DNA from: Coprococcus sp. | GTDB lineage: Bacteria > Bacillota > Clostridia > Lachnospirales > Lachnospiraceae | Direction: 5' to 3' | Assembly: GCA_016297495.1 (NCBI GenBank) | Contig: JAEDGN010000053.1 | Span: 1-13,906, forward strand | DNA length: 13,906 nt | Part shown: piece by piece, positions 12,801 through 13,906 of the stretch | Layout: each line of letters begins with the position of its first letter | Position numbering within the stretch: position 1 is the stretch's first letter | Translations under genes and position numbers: made by a program | Notes under the pieces: generated by a model | The model's database searches: none | Seen by the model: only the letters and a program-made list of their open reading frames with translations | Told to the model about the DNA's origin: nothing

Positions 12801-13906
12801 ATGAATTTAAGACCTGAAGAGATTAGTTCAGTTATAAAAGAACAGATTAAGAGATATAAATCAGAACTTGAAGTATCGGATGTCGGTACAGTTGTTCAGG
12901 TAGCGGATGGTATTGCACGTATTCATGGCCTTGAGAATGCGATGCAGGGCGAACTTCTTGAATTTCCGGGTGAAGTCTATGGTATGGTCATGAACCTGGA
13001 AGAGGATAATGTCGGTGCGGTTTTACTTGGCAGCAGCAAGAATATCAACGAGGGTGATATTGTAAAGACAACGGGACGAGTTGTAGAGGTGCCTGTTGGC
13101 GATGCAATGCTTGGGCGTGTTGTAAATGCCCTTGGTCAGCCGATTGACGGCAAGGGCCCGATTGCTACGACTGCTTTCCGCAAAATTGAAAGAGTTGCTC
13201 ACGGCGTTATCGAGAGAAAGAAAGTTGACACACCGTTACAGACAGGTATTAAGGCTATTGATGCCATGATTCCGATCGGCCGCGGCCAGCGTGAGCTGAT
13301 CATCGGCGACAGACAGACCGGTAAGACTGCTATCGCCATTGATACTATTATTAACCAGAAGGGACAGGATGTGCTTTGTATTTATGTGGCTATCGGTCAG
13401 AAGCAGTCCACAGTTTCTTCTATTGTACACACACTGGAATCTTTCGGTGCAATGGATTATACCGTTGTTGTTGCAGCAACAGCTTCTGAACTTGCACCAT
13501 TACAGTATATTGCGCCATATGCAGGATGTGCTATTGGTGAAGAGTGGATGGAGCAGGGCAAGGACGTCCTGGTTGTTTATGATGACCTGACCAAGCATGC
13601 CGCTGCTTACCGTACACTTTCCCTGCTGCTCCGCAGACCACCAGGGCGTGAAGCTTATCCGGGTGATGTTTTCTACCTGCATTCAAGACTTCTGGAACGT
13701 GCTTCCAGACTGTCCGATGATCTGGGCGGCGGCTCTCTGACAGCCCTTCCTATCATTGAGACGCAGGCTGGTGACGTATCGGCTTATATTCCGACAAACG
13801 TTATTTCCATCACTGACGGACAGATCTATCTGGAGACAGAGATGTTCAATGCCGGTTTCAGACCTGCTATCAATGCCGGTCTTTCTGTCAGCCGTGTCGG
13901 CGGTGA
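12801..13906 (+). CDS. atpA: F1Fo ATP synthase subunit alpha, 3' end beyond the window
   Basis: The frame from the ATG at 12801 is open to the window end, giving 368 codons of an expected 500 or so. Alpha is the non-catalytic nucleotide-binding subunit of the F1 hexamer. MNLRPEEISSVIKEQI is the typical start. The beta-barrel domain has VGTVVQVADGIARIHGL, the P-loop GDRQTGKT lies at 169-176, and the visible end GLSVSRVGG includes Arg365, the arginine finger reaching into the neighbouring beta active site. AGGAAGG (12781-12787) is the likely ribosome site, though its spacing to the ATG (about 13 bases) is long. The remaining atpA and presumably atpG, atpD and atpC lie beyond the right edge. Confidence 0.97.
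   Translation, partial: MNLRPEEISSVIKEQIKRYKSELEVSDVGTVVQVADGIARIHGLENAMQGELLEFPGEVYGMVMNLEEDNVGAVLLGSSKNINEGDIVKTTGRVVEVPVGDAMLGRVVNALGQPIDGKGPIATTAFRKIERVAHGVIERKKVDTPLQTGIKAIDAMIPIGRGQRELIIGDRQTGKTAIAIDTIINQKGQDVLCIYVAIGQKQSTVSSIVHTLESFGAMDYTVVVAATASELAPLQYIAPYAGCAIGEEWMEQGKDVLVVYDDLTKHAAAYRTLSLLLRRPPGREAYPGDVFYLHSRLLERASRLSDDLGGGSLTALPIIETQAGDVSAYIPTNVISITDGQIYLETEMFNAGFRPAINAGLSVSRVGG

Overview
The window looks like a chromosomal segment of a Gram-positive anaerobe of the class Clostridia, most likely a Lachnospiraceae-type gut bacterium. The basis is strong AGGAGG-type ribosome sites, several GTG/TTG starts, moderate GC, a Ni-pincer cofactor (lar) cluster, a CpsB-type PHP phosphatase, and an atp operon whose c subunit carries a Na+-binding signature. 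The family-level placement is inference from gene content; no rRNA or other marker is present.

Layout. (1) 1-1844: the 3' part of larC followed by larE, two enzymes for the nickel-pincer nucleotide (NPN) cofactor of lactate racemase-type enzymes; larB and larA are not in view. (2) 1864-2238 (minus): a small stand-alone ParB/sulfiredoxin-fold protein of unknown role, convergent with larE. (3) 2299-4890: a surface-polysaccharide region with a minus-strand cpsB-like phosphatase ending at a strong terminator, a divergent promoter region, and a plus-strand ABC-2 permease and ATPase. (4) 4996-7066: a GtrB/CsbB-like membrane glycosyltransferase and glf (UDP-galactopyranose mutase), behind a possible attenuator hairpin. 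Together these suggest production and export of a galactofuranose-containing or otherwise decorated cell-surface glycan. (5) 7062-7240: a 179-bp imperfect palindrome that starts in the glf stop codon region and is explained by no gene. (6) 7272-9328: tsaC/sua5 (tRNA t6A synthesis), rpiB and a dCMP deaminase, apparently co-directional housekeeping genes. (7) 9450-13906: a good sigma-A-type promoter and the F1Fo ATP synthase operon atpZ-atpI-atpB-atpE-atpF(1)-atpF(2)-atpH-atpA, the last cut by the window end.

The most informative signals are the complete Na+ coordination signature in AtpE, two consecutive and different b-type stator genes with near-identical 13-nt overlap junctions, a three-cysteine LarE that may use an iron-sulfur cluster, and the large palindrome between glf and tsaC. 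I found no CRISPR array, tRNA, rRNA, intact insertion sequence or obvious defence system. No gene-free stretch reaches 300 bases; the longest (7067-7271) holds the palindrome.
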